A stretch of 64,000 nucleotides of DNA, from the NCBI RefSeq assembly GCF_902167145.1, contig NC_050098.1, forward strand, positions 85,228,207 to 85,292,206, read 5' to 3'. Positions within the stretch are counted from its first letter, which is position 1, and each line of letters begins with the position of its first letter. The stretch is from Zea mays (lineage: Eukaryota > Streptophyta > Magnoliopsida > Poales > Poaceae). Shown in pieces: positions 44,102 to 56,011 of this stretch. The notes under the pieces are model-generated. The model was not told where the DNA came from. It made no database searches and was given only the letters and a program-made list of their open reading frames with translations. The translations under genes were made by a program, and so were the position numbers.

Positions 44102-46970
44102 GATGTACTCTCTGTCAGCAAGATTACAGTCTATCGAAATGCAATGAACATGTATGTCATGATTAAGATGGATTTAATAATATTATGCCAAAGAGAACTA
44201 AGTTAAGAAGTAACTTAGGGTTTCTTAGTCATGCGGGGCTTCCAGTGGGTTAGGCTTATTACTCTTTAGGCTTGGGTTTTCAGTGAATATAACATAGTGG
44301 ATTGGTATTGTCTGGATACATTTTTGTGGACAAATTTACAAAGGTTTTAGGATGACATTAATTTACATTATTCATCTTCATTTCTTTAATTTCCAATTAG
44401 GGTTTCTAGTGTAGGTTGAACTACGACAGTGTTTTAATAGTTTCCAAAAATTCTGTAAAAATCACAGTGGGTTATCATTTGCTATTCTAGCCTGTTTTAA
44501 GAATTTGAGGCTTAAAGTACAAAGGCTAGGCCTGAAACAAAAATAACATTAGTTATGCAAAAATAGGCCACTTTACACTACATCTCTTATTTAGGGGTGG
44601 TTTCTGTCCTAAAGGTTATTTTTGCTGGCATCCAATTGTAATAATAGGCTTCTGTGCTAAAAATCTCAGAAAACTAAGGGGTGGTTATTTAGTTATGATT
44701 TTCTTAAGTTTAATGTCAAAAAGGCACTTTCTACTACATTATTATTTGAAAAATGTCAAACAGCAGATCTCCTATTTTCCTAAGTTCTTAATAACAAAAC
44801 ATTAGTTATCCCAAGGGTGGGGGTGTTTTTACCTTGGGGTTATTTTTGTAGAGTTTTCCTAAGTTTCACTTGTTTTATTAAAACAAAAGGGATCCTACTT
44901 ATTTTATACTAAAACAGGGTATGATATATTTTTCCAGTGAACTATATTGAATAAGTATCCTAACAAAAATAGAGGTACTCTCTGGTTCTTTGTTTAAATT
45001 GCATTTTCTATTTTTCTTACCCTTAAGCATATTATGAAATAAGGGGTAAAAGCTAACTTAATGGAGGGGAGAGAGAGGTTTAACATTTTTATTTGGTTTA
45101 GTAGGTAGATACAAACTTCTCAAAATTTTTCTAACCCTGGTCAAACAATATTCCTATTTTTCCTTCTAATATTGAGTTTTGAATAGTTTTCTTATTTAAT
45201 TTAAAACTTCAGAAAGAAATACAGAAACCATGGGTTTTATTATTTTTATCTGATAGTCAATAATTTCCAAAATCTAGCAAAATTGGTTTGAACATTTTTG
45301 GATGATTATTCTTCAAGTTATGCATTTATTTAGTTATCTGTCATAACAAAAGAAAAATAAATTCGAAAATGGAAAAGAAAACAGGTTTACGCTGAGGCCC
45401 CTGGGGTTTACCTCTTTCTTTTCTCACAAAACAGTCCTCGGTCCACTATTGGCATGGGTCACTGACATTGCACAAAACCCCCTGGACCTAACCGAAATCT
45501 AACCCGCGCTCCCTGACTGACTTAAACAGTACCCGCGGCATAGATTACGGCGGTGGGGCTTACCGGCGGCAGTAGAGCTCCGGCGGGGTGGTCAGTGACG
45601 TCCGGGAGGTCGCGACGGTCACGTCGGTGTGCGGGTCGGCGTCGGAGGTGGTCGGAGCTACCATGGCCACGAGCACAGGCGGCGGGGGTCGTCGGCGGCT
45701 CCTGCTCCGGCCAAACCACGGCGGTATAGTTCAATTAAGGTGCACGAGGAGCTCCACTGGGTGATGTAGAGGCCATGCACGCAACGAATTGGAAATCGGT
45801 GCAGAGGCTTACCCGGTCCACGTGCGCCGGCGGGTTCTTGAACTCCGGTGAGCACGATTGAGCTATTCCGGTGACGCGGGTCCCCGGGTCAAGCTTGAGC
45901 AAGTCTCACGGCCTCACCAGGAAGCTATCTGAGGGCTTGGATCAAACGGAGGAGGACAGAAAAGGGGCTGGCCACGGTGGTTGCTCTCGGGCGGCACTGG
46001 CGGGTCGCGGGGAGGTCGCTGGAGCTAATGGCTGGCTCGGGTAAGTCAGGCGAGGTACGGAGGAGGCAACGGGGAAGGCAGGCAAGCACTGGGGCGGGCT
46101 TTATAGCCGTGGCGCGGGCGTGGTCACGGGCGGCCGCGGGCGCGCGGGGGTTCGCGCACGGGCGTGCTCTGAGCGCGCCCCCGGATGTCAGCTCGCGCCG
46201 AACACGTGGAAGCTTGCTTCTGCCATGGTTCAACGGCGGATTAGAGCACCATAGCGTGCGTATCTTGGCAAAGTCACTGTGTACGGTCGCATCTCTGCTC
46301 CAAATCCTACCTTTTTGCTGTGAGTTCCAAGTCGAGATATGGTCGGGGTAGGGAGATAGAGAGGGAAGAAGTTTGCTGTGTCAGCTAGGTCCGAACCGAG
46401 ACAAAAGTGGTGTCAAGTCGTGTCTAGCGCCCTAGGGTAGGTGTCATCTCTTTCCAGGGTGTTCTAGGGTTAATTTGGCGCCACTTTGTCAATTGGGTCG
46501 AAGGGTTTTGAAAATTGGATTAAGGTGAACATGTGGAATCCTTGTGCAAGGGTTAGTTTTTGCACTTAGGCAAAAACTGAATTCTCCCTTGTGCTGAACC
46601 TTAGGTGAACTTTTTAGGACTTTTCTGAAAACTTTTTGGGGGTACTTCCTTACTATTAATTGTAGGTTATTAAGTATATTACAACTTTTATATTTGGCCC
46701 AAACCATGATCATAGGGTTTACATGATCTTTTGATCATAGCTTCAATTAGGGTTCCTATTGCCCATGGGGGGTTTTGCTTTACGGTTTTGGGAAATCCCC
46801 ACTTAGATGTGCATGACAAGCTAGGGCATGATATCCAAGATAGTTTGCACTTGATTAGGACCTTGAATTCAAAGTTTGAGGTACTTTGCCCATACAAATC
46901 TTCATGTGATAATGGGTTAAAAGGGGGTAACCCTGGGGTGGACACCCTGAGTAACACCTGGGGTGTTACA
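44102..46970 (-). repeat. TE5 3' LTR, main part (type A, inverted)
   Basis: On the minus strand it begins TGTAACACCCCAGGTGTTACT at 46970 and proceeds through a TATA box (46106-46099), a donor (45563-45558) and AT-rich DNA to 44102, where TE4 interrupts it. With 37167-37261 it covers about 2.95 kb of a 4.3-kb LTR. The first 400 bases differ noticeably from the TE2 LTR, so it is a subfamily variant. No gene is seen. Confidence 0.88.
45558..46106 (-). promoter_or_regulatory. LTR-A TATA box and splice donor, TE5
   Basis: On the minus strand CTATAAAG reads at 46106-46099 and GTAAGC at 45563-45558 after CCGCCG, again about 530 bases apart. Confidence 0.5.
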
Positions 46971-47210
46971 GCCCTCCCCCCTTAAAGGAATCTCGCCCCG
47001 AGATTTCATGTAGAGTCCTTTGGAGGGATGTTTGAAGGTGTGTGGGTGTGCTACCCTTTTCGTTATACTCAAGTTTCTCTTATTAACTGCTCTTCGAATG
47101 TCATCCTCTTTGCAACTTCAGAAGGAAGCCCTTCTTAAGTTAAATCCACAACTTAGACTATCCTTGTTATCTAAGTTTTTCTTATAATTGAATTCAAAGG
47201 GCAGGTGGGG
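46971..47210 (-). other. TE5 polypurine tract and 3' untranslated region
   Basis: Minus-strand PPT AAGGGGGGAGGG at 46983-46972 next to the LTR start. Before it is the hairpin AATCTCG-GGG-CGAGATT (47005-46989), perfect here. The remainder matches the 3' UTR of TE2 and is split from the pol stop (61235) by TE6. Confidence 0.85.
47206..47210. repeat. TE6 target site duplication, left (TGGGG)
   Basis: TGGGG before the TE6 5' LTR, repeated at 61217-61221. Confidence 0.95.
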
Positions 47211-47955
47211 TGTGACACCCCAGGTGTCTATTTCGCGTTATGTCGGGAGATTAATCCTAATCTCGGATGCTCAGTGAAAATTTCTATTTCTCGCTCGCGT
47301 ATGCCTCTGATTATCCCGACTATTCGTACACAGTTCACCGAATTCGGAGTTAATCGATCGCGAGAAACAGCCAATTTCGGAGTGTATGAAAACTTTTAAT
47401 TCTCGGAACTCATGCAGACTCGAAGATCATTCTCGAATTTTAAATCTCATCTGAAGCTCTTTAAATCAAACTCTCGACGACTGTTATCTGATCTGAGCCC
47501 GAATCTAATTCCTGAACTTCGATCGATGTCCGACTATTTTAATCCGAGTCCGTCCTCTCAAACGGAATGCTCAACATGTCGTCCTCTAATTAATTCTTAC
47601 TCGACTCGGCCAAATATCTCATGTCCGAACCGAACTCAAAACCCCGTATCGACAACGATTTTAAAATATCACAAATCACCTTCTCCGACTAAAAATCCGA
47701 AAGCCGGTCATATCCCGGGACGAATTATTTTCGAATCATGCGCGAGAAATTATTTTCGAGCGAAATCAAATCCAACTCTCGGCCAAATTAATCGCTCAAT
47801 CGTCCGTTCGCCGAAATTCTAATTCGCTCTGTTCTCCGTAGAAACGGATTTCGCAGAAGCATTTTTATTCCGGAAATAATTTAACCCAACCCGATTTCGT
47901 TTTGGGCCAAGCCCATTCCAGCCCATTAGGCCCACTAAGGAACCCTAGCCCATGT

Positions 47956-47964
47956 CTATAAATA
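47956..47964 (+). promoter_or_regulatory. TE6 LTR TATA box
   Basis: CTATAAATA, 746 bases into the LTR, followed by CT-rich sequence typical of a plant 5' leader. The copy in the 3' LTR is at 55800-55808. Confidence 0.6.
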
Positions 47965-48167
47965 GAACCCCTCTCCCCTTGCAAACTGGATTTTATCCAT
48001 CTACCCCCCCTAGCCGCCATTTTCTTTTCTCCCAGCCATCTCCACTTCTTCTCCCCACGCCATCCTCCTTCCTGCTCCTCACGCACACCAGTGGAGGGCC
48101 TCCCATGGCGTCTCCTCCCCTTTCCTCAAGCCAGCCACCCTAGCTTCCATTCCTCTCGCCACCAGCC

Positions 48168-48803
48168 ATGGGGGTCGACATCCCCTCCTCCCCCTCTGCA
48201 CCATGGCTGGTTCCTTGCTCCCCTCGGAACCCAGCAGGGAGAGCAGGCGCCATTCTCCCAGCACGCATGGAGCTCCCTAGGCTCCCTCGCAGGGAGCTCG
48301 ACGCCCCTGTGCAGCCCACACCTTCTTCCTCCCGTGGCCGGGCCTCTACCCTTGTGCTCGGCTCCTCCCCTCCCATGGCACCTCCACCTACCAGCTTCGC
48401 CCAGCCGCTATGTCGCCCAAGCTCTCTGCTCCCTCCCTCTCCAATGCAGCAGCACATGAGCTCGCCCCCTCCCTCCTCTTCCCTGTCACGGCCAGGAAAC
48501 ACCGGATCTCGCGCCCTCTCTCTGGTTTGGGTGGAGCAGCGCCTCCCCTGCTATCTCCTCCCCGACGCCCCTTCGAGATGGCACCCAACAGCCCCAGCAC
48601 CTTCCCTACTTCGTCTCGCTGCTACTGCTGCGCGCGTGCCATGTGTTCGGCAAAATGTCGAGGGAGGCGTGTTGTTGCAGCACCGTCGCCGCTCACCGGT
48701 TGGTCGCTGTTTTGCGCAGCCCCCAACCGCGCCGTCGAAACCCGTGGTGAGAAACCCCCGCTGTTCTCGATGTTTATTTTCCAATGTGTGTGATGTTCGA
48801 TGA
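48168..48803 (+). CDS. Hypothetical 211-aa Pro/Ser-rich ORF inside the TE6 5' LTR
   Basis: The ATG at 48168 is in good context (GCCATGG), about 200 bases after the TATA box. A 12-codon ORF starting at 48106 precedes it. The product is rich in Pro, Ser and Arg with no domain that I recognise. The copy at 56012-56647 in the 3' LTR is the same at protein level; the one base difference I noted in it is synonymous. The LTRs are so young that this says little. A possible donor GTGAGA at 48747 falls inside the ORF. It may simply be leader DNA that happens to be open. Confidence 0.3.
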   Translation: MGVDIPSSPSAPWLVPCSPRNPAGRAGAILPARMELPRLPRRELDAPVQPTPSSSRGRASTLVLGSSPPMAPPPTSFAQPLCRPSSLLPPSPMQQHMSSPPPSSSLSRPGNTGSRALSLVWVEQRLPCYLLPDAPSRWHPTAPAPSLLRLAATAARVPCVRQNVEGGVLLQHRRRSPVGRCFAQPPTAPSKPVVRNPRCSRCLFSNVCDVR

Positions 48804-50434
48804 ACTGCCGCCAACAAATTTGTGTGTTTTCGCAGCTAGTGGTCGACGTCGTGCCTTGCCCGTTCGACGAAATACCGAGCCATGTGGACAACCATGCGTC
48901 TAGTCACGACCCGTTCAGGTTGATTGATTTGTAGTTTATAATACATATGCTTTGGTTGGTGCCGGTCAATGCATGTATATATGTGGATGTGTGTAATATG
49001 TTTCGGCAATACACGTTAGTAGGATCGCATTTGCGGTTAAAGAACAAGCGGTTGATGAGGTGTGCGATTTGTAGTTTGTCTAATTACGTTTTGGGTCGAT
49101 GTGGTGTATAGTGGTGTTTGATTAGATGTGGGCATAAAATGTTTGGATTATATGCCGTGGCAAGGTCGCATTCACGTTTTGGTAAAACACGTGTGTCGTG
49201 CTTGTTTTATGTGATGAGTAAGTTTGGAAATATATGTGTGATGTGAGGATTGAATTAGTATATGTACGTGTGTGTGTGCCGTAGTGTATTATAGTAGTGG
49301 TGGCGGGAGATATTTAATTGAGGTGCGCGGGTATATGCCGTAATATGGTTATACTCGCAACAAAGAAATATGTATGTATTGTGTGACCCGATGTTTAGGT
49401 TACTATTGTATAATCGTGTGAAGGACTCTCCCGATGGTCACGTGACTAAAGGGTGGTGTAGTGGTAAAGCGGGAAGTAAGTTTAGTTTTTCAATGGTTAG
49501 TGGATAGTATCTGTCAGTGTTGTCATGAATTTTTGTTGTATGACGGATCAATGCGTAGCTTTATAAATTATTGCATTCCATTCCCTTTTGATAAATAAAT
49601 GTCTTGTTGATCGATTAGAAGTCTTATATGAGCGTTATCGCAGCCCAATAATTATTGGAGGTGAGTAGCGTTCATGAGTCAGTCCTTGCTAAAATTGAAG
49701 AACAATCCGCTAAGACATACACATAAGTGCTTTAGGTCCCTCAGTAGCCAATGTAGCCTTATGGTGTTTTACGCCATGTGTAAATGCCTCTATGTCAGAC
49801 CCCAACAATATGCTATTTTAGGTGACTGATATGTTAACTAAATTAAGTTGAGAAATGGTTAAGAAAAGCTAACTAATCTGCTACAACCCATGTTTTTGAG
49901 TTGCAATGTCTAAAGTGGTTTGCTAAGTCTTATACTGCGTTAGCCAACTCATATTAAGTAGGAGTCTATTTCGTTAAGTGTTTGTTATATATGTGTTGTC
50001 TCGGATTGCGCTAATATGCAAGCCGACGCGTAAGATGTGTAGCGGCCTAGATTGTTACTCTGGCTAGCCGACTTCTTAGACGGCTTTGGTTAAGTTTGTA
50101 GTCGCGATGAATTGCTTGTTGTGGTCTAAATGTGTATGGTTATGGTTGCGAATGAAAAATAGTAGTGCTCATGTGGTGTCTAAGTTAAAATGCGAACTAG
50201 TGGGTGAAAAGCGATTCGATATAAGTATATGCCGGATTTGATGATTGTGGTGAATGCGTTTGTTAACTGAATGTGGTAATTTTAGTGCACTAAATGATTT
50301 GGATAAAATTTGTAAGTCTACTTGTAGTCCTCGTTTAATTAATTCAACTCTATCAATTGTCAAAGCGTTAGAACAATTCGAGCATCTAGAACGCCGCAAT
50401 TCTTGAATTATATAGAAACTGAAATTCATTGATT

Positions 50435-51360
50435 GCTGTTTTGGACTGCACGCACTGTTTTAGTTGTGCTGTATGTTTGATGAACTAAATTGTGTTTTCT
50501 GTAGATATGTGCTATAGAAAAGTGGTAGATAACTTTATTATCTTACTTGTGTTAAAATTTGACAGCCATAAGACTGACAGTTTAGGAGTTGTGCTTTTTA
50601 CAAATTCAGTGACTGAATCTGTCCAAATTCTGTACAGATTTCAGAAACTGCATTGTTTGCTCAATTTAATGTTGCAATCTGTTCATGGTCGTTATAAGAA
50701 AGTTGTAGATGCTTTTCTGATCTTGCTTGTGTTAAAATTTCATAACTAAAGGCCTGACGGTTTAAGAGTTATGAAATTTACAAACTGATTGCTGTGTTCT
50801 GTCCTCTGTCAGAACAGATTTCGAAAACTGTAATATTTGATTTGATTAAAACTGGAATCACTTCTTGGTGATTATAAAAGTTATGTAGGGCTTTTTCTAA
50901 GCTTTCCAAAAAGTCTTGGATCACTATTTTTGGTGATCTGAAGATTAAGTTAAGGATGTTTAAACTCTGAAGACTGAATCTGTCCAATTCTGGACAGCAA
51001 AGCCTTCTAGTGTATTTTATCCTTAGTTAAATATTGAATCACCTTAAGATATTTATAAATGATATGTAGACAATTTTATTACCTTTCCAGAAAGTCTAGG
51101 ATCACCTTGTTTGGATGCCTAAATCTTCAGTTGTGAATTTTTGAAGTTGCAAGTCAGAATCTGTCCAAATCTGGACAGTGCTGCTGTAATTGCACTTTTT
51201 GACCTTGCTAACAGCTGAATCCTGTGGAGGTAAAAATACCAAAGTTGTAGTTCACTTTTTAAGCTTTCCAGAAAGTCTTAGTTGGCTATTTTTGGATTAA
51301 TATTTGAAGAGTTATGATTAAAACTAGCAACTGCTGTATTGCTGTCCAAGAATTCTGCTA
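50435..51360 (+). repeat. 180-bp tandem repeats, six degenerate units, TE6 5' LTR
   Basis: Anchors resembling TCTGTCC lie at 50435 (weak), 50618, 50798, 50979, 51160 and 51341 (weak). Spacings are 183, 180, 181, 181 and 181. Between anchors the units share pieces such as GTTGTAG and CTTTCCAGAAAGTC. Several anchors continue to CTGGACAG, making a small stem. Confidence 0.8.
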
Positions 51361-52877
51361 GTGCGCTTTTGATTGTTTAGTTCACCCTTGTCGCTAAAAA
51401 TGTTTGGTTTGCTCTTAAGTAATGTAGACTTGCCATGTTTAAGCTAGAGATGACATGTGTGTCTTGTTTTATATGTTTCTTCTTTAGTTGATGGTGATAT
51501 AGAATTTCCATAGCCATTGATGCCTATGTCATCGGTTAAACTTGTGTTGGATGCTTTTGGGTGAAAATAGAAGAACTAATGAAAAGCCGTAGCAAATTAA
51601 ATAAACGCTTGTACTTATGGGGTCATATTTGTGTTGCGTAAGTATATGAAATGTTGTCATCTTTTAGTGGTGTTAACATTGTGCGCTCGATGATAGGTAG
51701 TTAGCTAACGCTAGTGTGTGTGGTTGCTTGGGATGTCTCGCTACTTAGTGTTTAATTCGCCAGCGTGTACTTAAAGTATCTTGTGCTATTTCATTATATT
51801 CATACATATGCATCTTGCACCTCATATAGGACCGAGAGATGATGATCGTGCAAGTGGTGTGGTGCCAACCACAAGATGCGGTTGGTGGACGACCTGAAGA
51901 ATGATGGACATGACCAGTAGATGCTCGCCTAGCGAGTGCCTCCCCCAGCAAACACTATCTAAGTGTTAAACTAAAGGCAAGCCCCGGTTTTATGCATAAC
52001 CTTTATATATGCTATTTTACTGCACTTAATGTTTGTAGGCTTGTACCGTGCACTTAAGTGTAGGAGTTGAATGAAACCCTAGTTGCATGAACTCAGGATT
52101 CCCTTTGAGATGGATACTAGTATGCTAGGTCGAGTAGCTGCTTTGCTAATTAGGGATCTCGGTAGAAGTCGAGTGATTTTTCTAGCACTCGCGCGAGGTC
52201 AGGAATTGATTGTATCCACTTTGATAACAGAATAATGATGGTCTGTGGACACGGATCCATGGGGATGCGTGGTCTACGAGATGAAATTGGAATAAGGATT
52301 AACGTGCGGATACCTGTGTCAAGCGTTTGAACGTACTAAACATATGCCGAGAAATATGGTAAATCGGTAAGCCTAGTACCTGATTGAACCTAGCAGCAGA
52401 TTGCCCTCCTCACACGACCTGAGACGAGGTCTCCCATTCCGGTTATGGTGGGTACAAGTGCGGTCACTGCACGACGGCCAGTCGGGGTCAGTGAGGCATT
52501 GTACGCCAAGGCGGTGAGCCCCTCTCTGCTGACAGGGAATCGATGGGGACGGTTGATGTGTGTGGGGACGGAGTGCCTCGCCACGTCGTGTGTTTAGGTT
52601 TACCTTGCAAGGATAAAAACTCGATTCGAATCGTCTGCTTCTCGCAGCTAATGAGACTGCTTGATCCATTGTACTGCATTGAGTAACAAGTAGAAATGAG
52701 GTGACTGAGAAAAGATGTTGATTGGTAAAAATGTTTGATACCATGTATGATTAGCTAGGTACACATCTAGTCTAAAGGATTCTACTAAAACTTGAAAAGC
52801 TAAAACTTGTTTTTAGACTCAGCTAGTGCTTTTGGCAAACCAAACCCCTCAGCCAAACAGCTGCATGTCTAGAGGTA

Positions 52878-52931
52878 GAGGAGTAGACTCCTCACACCGG
52901 GTAAGTCTAGCTGAGTATTAGTATACTCAGC
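52878..52931 (+). promoter_or_regulatory. Twin hairpins, TE6 5' LTR
   Basis: GAGGAGT-AG-ACTCCTC at 52878-52893 and GCTGAGTAT-TAGT-ATACTCAGC at 52910-52931. GTAAGT lies between them (52901) and a TTTTTGCAG at 52956, which could bound a 56-base intron. Confidence 0.6.
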
Positions 52932-53373
52932 CTTGCTTGTGGCACCATTTTTGCAGGTACCTCCTTGCTTTAGTTGATGGTGTGACTTGGCCTCCATCCC
53001 TGCCACCGGGATAGATGGTCGAGTGGGTTACTGCTTCCGTAGGAGAGGACCAGGAGGAGTAGCGTGGCCAGGCTTCGCCATGTTACTCGGTTTTCTCCGT
53101 TAGTTATTTCCGCTGCAACAAATTTATGTTTATCATTTTTGAAACTCCGATAATGTAATCACTAATGATACTTATTAAATTGTGGTATTATGTTTTATTG
53201 TATTTCTCTGTGCCTCACCTTCGAGTGAGCTAGTGGTATTCGATCCTGGATAAGTGGCTTTATCGGACTAGATCCGAGGGACTGACGGGTTATTCCTGTT
53301 TAAGTGTGTTGCTGCCCTTAAGGGTGTGACTTGGGAACTTAAGCTGGAATAATTCGGGCGGTTCCGCCACAGC

Positions 53374-53385
53374 TGGTATCGGAGC
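53374..53385 (+). promoter_or_regulatory. TE6 primer binding site
   Basis: TGGTATCGGAGC, identical to TE2, two bases after the LTR. Confidence 0.9.
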
Positions 53386-55041
53386 GAATACCAGTACAGA
53401 GAAGTCAATAAGTCATGATTACCAACCTTTTCAAAAGTAAAACTTGCTTAGAAACCCAGTTGGATAGATGTCAGGACGATAAGGATAGACCTAGGACGTG
53501 AAGCCTTAAGAAATAGATGGGTAGCTAGGTGGCTAGTTATTTAGGCCATAAAGGCTACTACTACTATTAATAAGGATGCTATAGCAAGCATCCGAAAAAT
53601 TAGTTAGGTCTGAAAAGACGACTAGAATGAGCATGCATCATGATTGTTGCATTATAATTGTCTCTTGCGCATCAACATGCTTCTCTTACCTTTATTCCAA
53701 TAATAAAAACTTGTGAATAATGTGATGTACTATGTTAGGAGCTATAAGAAGTGCCTTGTCCTGTGTTGTCATGATAGTCTTGATTAGGTTGTGTTATGTG
53801 TTCTCCTTGTCGTGCTGTCTAGGAGGTACAGTAACTATTTAGTACATTTTGCCTCTAACCAATAAAAAAATTGTTGCTTGTTTGGCCCATAAAAAGACCC
53901 CTCCAAAAAAACCTTGAGTTTAGCAAGTGAAACCTCCAAAAAATCATGTTGTGTGAGTGTTTTCTAATACCTGTGTGTTTTACCCTTGAATTTACACCTG
54001 CACCGTTTGTAGACACCCATAGCTTGACCCCTAAATCGACTAAAACTTCCTTGTGCACTTGTTGTGTCAAAAAAAATTATTATTGTTGGTGTCTAGTTGC
54101 GCAAACCCTACAAAGGCCATGTTTCTTTCCATAAGTCCTTGCCCCTAAAACTTCATAGCATTTTTGTTGATCATCCTAGCAGATCTTGTTTTCCTACCTC
54201 TCCTTGTTTCGAAATTGGTAATCATTTTCCTTGTGAATCCTGTTGTGACTTTATCATCCGAATCTCTGGATCCTCTAATTATTCTGCCCTATTATCTGGT
54301 TATCTGCTATAACCCGTTCTCAAGTATCAGATGTTGATTTGCTTAAAATCTCTCATTTCTGGTCATTCTCATACCCCCTTCTCCGAGGATCATGACAGTG
54401 TTTTATCTAAGCAGTGTATCCCTTTGGTTCGATGGATTATGATGTTGTCTTTAGTTCTCTCATGTCTCAGCAAGTTGCCAATCTTGATCTCATGGTTGGT
54501 TCCTTCTCATATCAAATCTCGTACTAATCTCAGGCCTGATAATCTCCGTGTTGATCATAAAATAGTTCTCCGAGTTGAAGAAAATTGTCATGTGATGCTC
54601 TTTCGACCAACAATCTTTGCTTCAACTCCGGTCACATTTTTATTTTCTGAGCCGGACTCTCATGGGCTCCATATATCTGTGCTATGTGATTTTCTCATTG
54701 GTTGTGTTTGGTAATGGTATTATGACTAACGATCGATGGTGCCACGACGAGACCGAGAGCCTACTATGGTGCACGCATGGTTGAGCTGCTCGGCACGCGC
54801 TGGTATCGCGGTCAATAGTCGTGATCCATTATGAGACTATACTGATATGCTATCTTTTGTGGATATTCTCTCAAAGTGATCGCTGCATTTTGTCTCAACA
54901 TGCCGCGATATTCTATCCAAATCTATCTTCAGTATCTTGTCAGATACCCTTTCACGAATTTGCATCTATCTTCAGCCTGGGCGTTACATGCTTCTCCACC
55001 CTTAAAGATCCTCATTCGAATCTCGGGACGAGATTCTTTTT
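53386..55041 (+). other. TE6 internal region without gag or pol
   Basis: AT-rich DNA with only short ORFs, the longest near 54331-54714 (127 codons, Ser/Leu-rich, unrecognised). I find no protease, RT, integrase or zinc-knuckle motif and no ORF0. The first part resembles leader DNA downstream of the PBS in TE2/TE3 (GGATAGACCTAGGACGTGAA near 53480). The last part contains the pre-PPT hairpin GAATCTCG-GGA-CGAGATTC at 55018-55036. The middle is of unknown origin. Confidence 0.7.
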
Positions 55042-55053
55042 AAGGGGGGAAGG
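55042..55053 (+). promoter_or_regulatory. TE6 polypurine tract
   Basis: AAGGGGGGAAGG followed by C and the TG of the 3' LTR, as in TE2. Confidence 0.9.
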
Positions 55054-56011
55054 CTGTGACACCCCAGGTGTCTATTTCGCGTTATGTCGGGAGATTAATC
55101 CTAATCTCGGATGCTCAGTGAAAATTTCTATTTCTCGCTCGCGTATGCCTCTGATTATCCCGACTATTCGTACACAGTTCACCGAATTCGGAGTTAATCG
55201 ATCGCGAGAAACAGCCAATTTCGGAGCGTATGAAAACTTTTAATTCTCGGAACTCATGCAGACTCGAAGATCATTCTCGAATTTTAAATCTCATCTGAAG
55301 CTCTTTAAATCAAACTCTCGACGACTGTTATCTGATCTGAGCCCGAATCTAATTCCTGAACTTCGATCGATGTCCGACTATTTTAATCCGAGTCCGTCCT
55401 CTCAAACGGAATGCTCAACATGTCGTCCTCTAATTAATTCTTACTCGACTCGGCCAAATATCTCATGTCCGAACCGAACTCAAAACCCCGTATCGACAAC
55501 GATTTTAAAATATCACAAATCACCTTCTCCGACTAAAAATCCGAAAGCCGGTCATATCCTGGGACGAATTATTTTCGAATCATGCGCGAGAAATTATTTT
55601 CGAGCGAAATCAAATCCAACTCTCGGCCAAATTAATCGCTCAATTGTCCGTTCGCCGAAATTCTAATTCGCTCTGTTCTCCGTAGAAACGGATTTCGCAG
55701 AAGAATTTTTATTCCGGAAATAATTTAACCCAACCCGATTTCGTTTTGGGCCAAGCCCATTCCAGCCCATTAGGCCCACTAAGGAACCCTAGCCCATGTC
55801 TATAAATAGAACCCCTCTCCCCTTGCAAACTGGATTTTATCCATCTACCCCCCCTAGCCGCCATTTTCTTTTCTCCCAGCCATCTCCACTTCTTCTCCCC
55901 ACGCCATCCTCCTTCCTGCTCCTCACGCACACCAGTGGAGGGCCTCCCATGGCGTCTCCTCCCCTTTCCTCAAGCCAGCCACCCTAGCTTCCATTCCTCT
56001 CGCCACCAGCC

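Larger units (their letters stand above)
47211..53371 (+). repeat. TE6 5' LTR, type B (6161 bp)
   Basis: Begins TGTGACACCCCAGGTGTCTA and ends TTCCGCCACA. Contents in order: a CG-containing unique part, TATA at 47956, a CT-rich leader with a 211-codon ORF, a long AT-rich noncoding stretch (48900-50400), six units of a 180-bp repeat (50435-51360), the GACCGAGAGATGATGATCGTGC block near 51829, then the conserved 3' part shared with LTR type A. Confidence 0.92.

Noticed and set aside
44102..46970. A separate + strand gene region right of TE4
   Set aside because: The minus strand reads as a type-A LTR from its TGTAACACC start, continuous with 37172-37261 across the TE4 target duplication.
47412..47822. 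136-codon ORF upstream of the TE6 TATA box, present in both LTRs
   Set aside because: It lies before the likely transcription start and shows Ser/Asn-rich low complexity. Its identity between LTRs is explained by their young age.
50435..51360. CRISPR-like array because of the regular spacing
   Set aside because: The units are about 180 bp and diverged, without short identical repeats and unique spacers; this is eukaryotic retrotransposon DNA.
54331..54714. 127-codon ORF in the TE6 internal region
   Set aside because: No motif, no comparison copy and no promoter nearby; not enough to call a gene.
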